This document shows, piece after piece, positions 63,874-64,000 of a stretch of DNA of 64,000 nt. The DNA comes from an uncultured Desulfobulbus sp. (GTDB taxonomy: Bacteria > Desulfobacterota > Desulfobulbia > Desulfobulbales > Desulfobulbaceae): contig NZ_OY760916.1 in the NCBI RefSeq assembly GCF_963664075.1, positions 2,420,001-2,484,000 of the forward strand, read 5' to 3'. The first letter of the stretch is position 1; every line of letters begins with the position of its first letter. A program made the position numbers and the translations under genes. The notes beneath the pieces are model-generated. The model did no database searches. It worked only from the letters and a program-made list of their open reading frames with translations, and was not told the DNA's origin.

Positions 63874-64000
63874 ATGAAATCGTCTCAAGCGCAGCTTCAT
63901 AGCCGCACAATGGCGGAAAGCTTGATAATGAAAGAACGTACAGGGTTACTCTTCAGCCCTCTTTTACTGCGCTTGTCTCCAGAACTGCAGCAGGAATTGC
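63874..64000 (+). CDS. Possible start of a gene cut by the window end
   Basis: An open frame from the ATG at 63874 runs off the window (MKSSQAQLHSRTMAESLIMK..., then LLRLSPELQQEL). No ribosome-binding site stands out immediately upstream, and AGGAGG at 63821-63826 is too far away. The product cannot be named from about 42 residues. Confidence 0.35.
   Translation, partial: MKSSQAQLHSRTMAESLIMKERTGLLFSPLLLRLSPELQQEL

Noticed and set aside
1..64000. CRISPR arrays, prophage, or insertion sequences with transposase
   Set aside because: No regularly spaced short repeats, no transposase or integrase frames and no phage structural genes were seen; the phage-type gene at 8.2-8.7 kb is isolated.
1..64000. 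tRNA or rRNA genes
   Set aside because: No cloverleaf with matching GGTTCGAATC-type T-arm was recognised by eye; a covariance-model scan would be needed to exclude one.

Overview
The window reads as a chromosome segment of a Gram-negative, probably anaerobic bacterium of the Desulfobulbales type (Desulfobacterota). That placement is an inference from gene content: Tat-exported molybdenum hydroxylase, remnants of multihaem cytochromes c, many hybrid sensor kinases, a PEP-CTERM protein, an SPFH/zinc-ribbon pair and a bifunctional PFK-2-like enzyme. No rRNA or sulfate-reduction gene is present to confirm it. Genes are densely packed on both strands. I recognised no tRNA, rRNA, CRISPR array or transposase gene.

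Layout. 0-5.5 kb (minus strand): start of an MBL-fold hydrolase, then small redox or detoxification proteins (CMD, cupin, flavodoxin-like, cyclophilin-like) around a two-subunit isoquinoline-1-oxidoreductase-type enzyme (iorA/iorB). 5.9-7.4 kb: a DUF362 protein abutting a broken beta-carbonic anhydrase. 7.4-13.6 kb: hypothetical proteins, a WYL regulator and a TPR-methyltransferase. 13.7-19 kb: hrpB, a ygbA-like gene, tatB-tatC and an EamA transporter. 19-26 kb: a chemoreceptor, then a three-gene sensor kinase/response regulator operon. 26-32 kb: a deaminase/radical-SAM pair, the zinc-ribbon/SPFH pair and the PFK-2/FBPase-2-like protein. 32.5-38 kb: pepN, then an AT-rich islet with a Sel1-repeat protein and a lipoprotein. 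38-46 kb: a complete moxR-DUF58-DUF4381-batA-batB/C-batD operon.

46-56.5 kb is a gene graveyard. A unit of about 1.74 kb is present twice in direct orientation. Both copies carry a multihaem cytochrome gene with the same internal deletion and frame change, and each copy has its own additional stop codon. Next come a 5'-truncated, internally deleted copper-type P-ATPase, a frameshifted arsR, an acr3 with a stop at codon 4 and a frameshift in a T-run, and a 3' remnant of an octahaem cytochrome. The acr3 promoter is still readable, with a palindrome filling its 17-nt spacer.

56.5-64 kb: a crotonase, a 925-residue hybrid kinase, an acetyltransferase, two signalling-like proteins and a PEP-CTERM protein.

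Two families of small non-coding repeats run through the window. One is an 89-bp element with 11-bp terminal inverted repeats (four good and two decayed copies). The other is a 215-219-bp nested-palindrome element whose central hairpin carries an apparent compensatory base-pair change between its two copies. The Tat genes fit the Tat-type signal of IorB. No single clearly new multi-gene defence or metabolic system was found. The least explained coding candidates are the coupled deaminase/radical-SAM pair, the SPFH/zinc-ribbon pair and a RelE-like protein with an inserted zinc ribbon.
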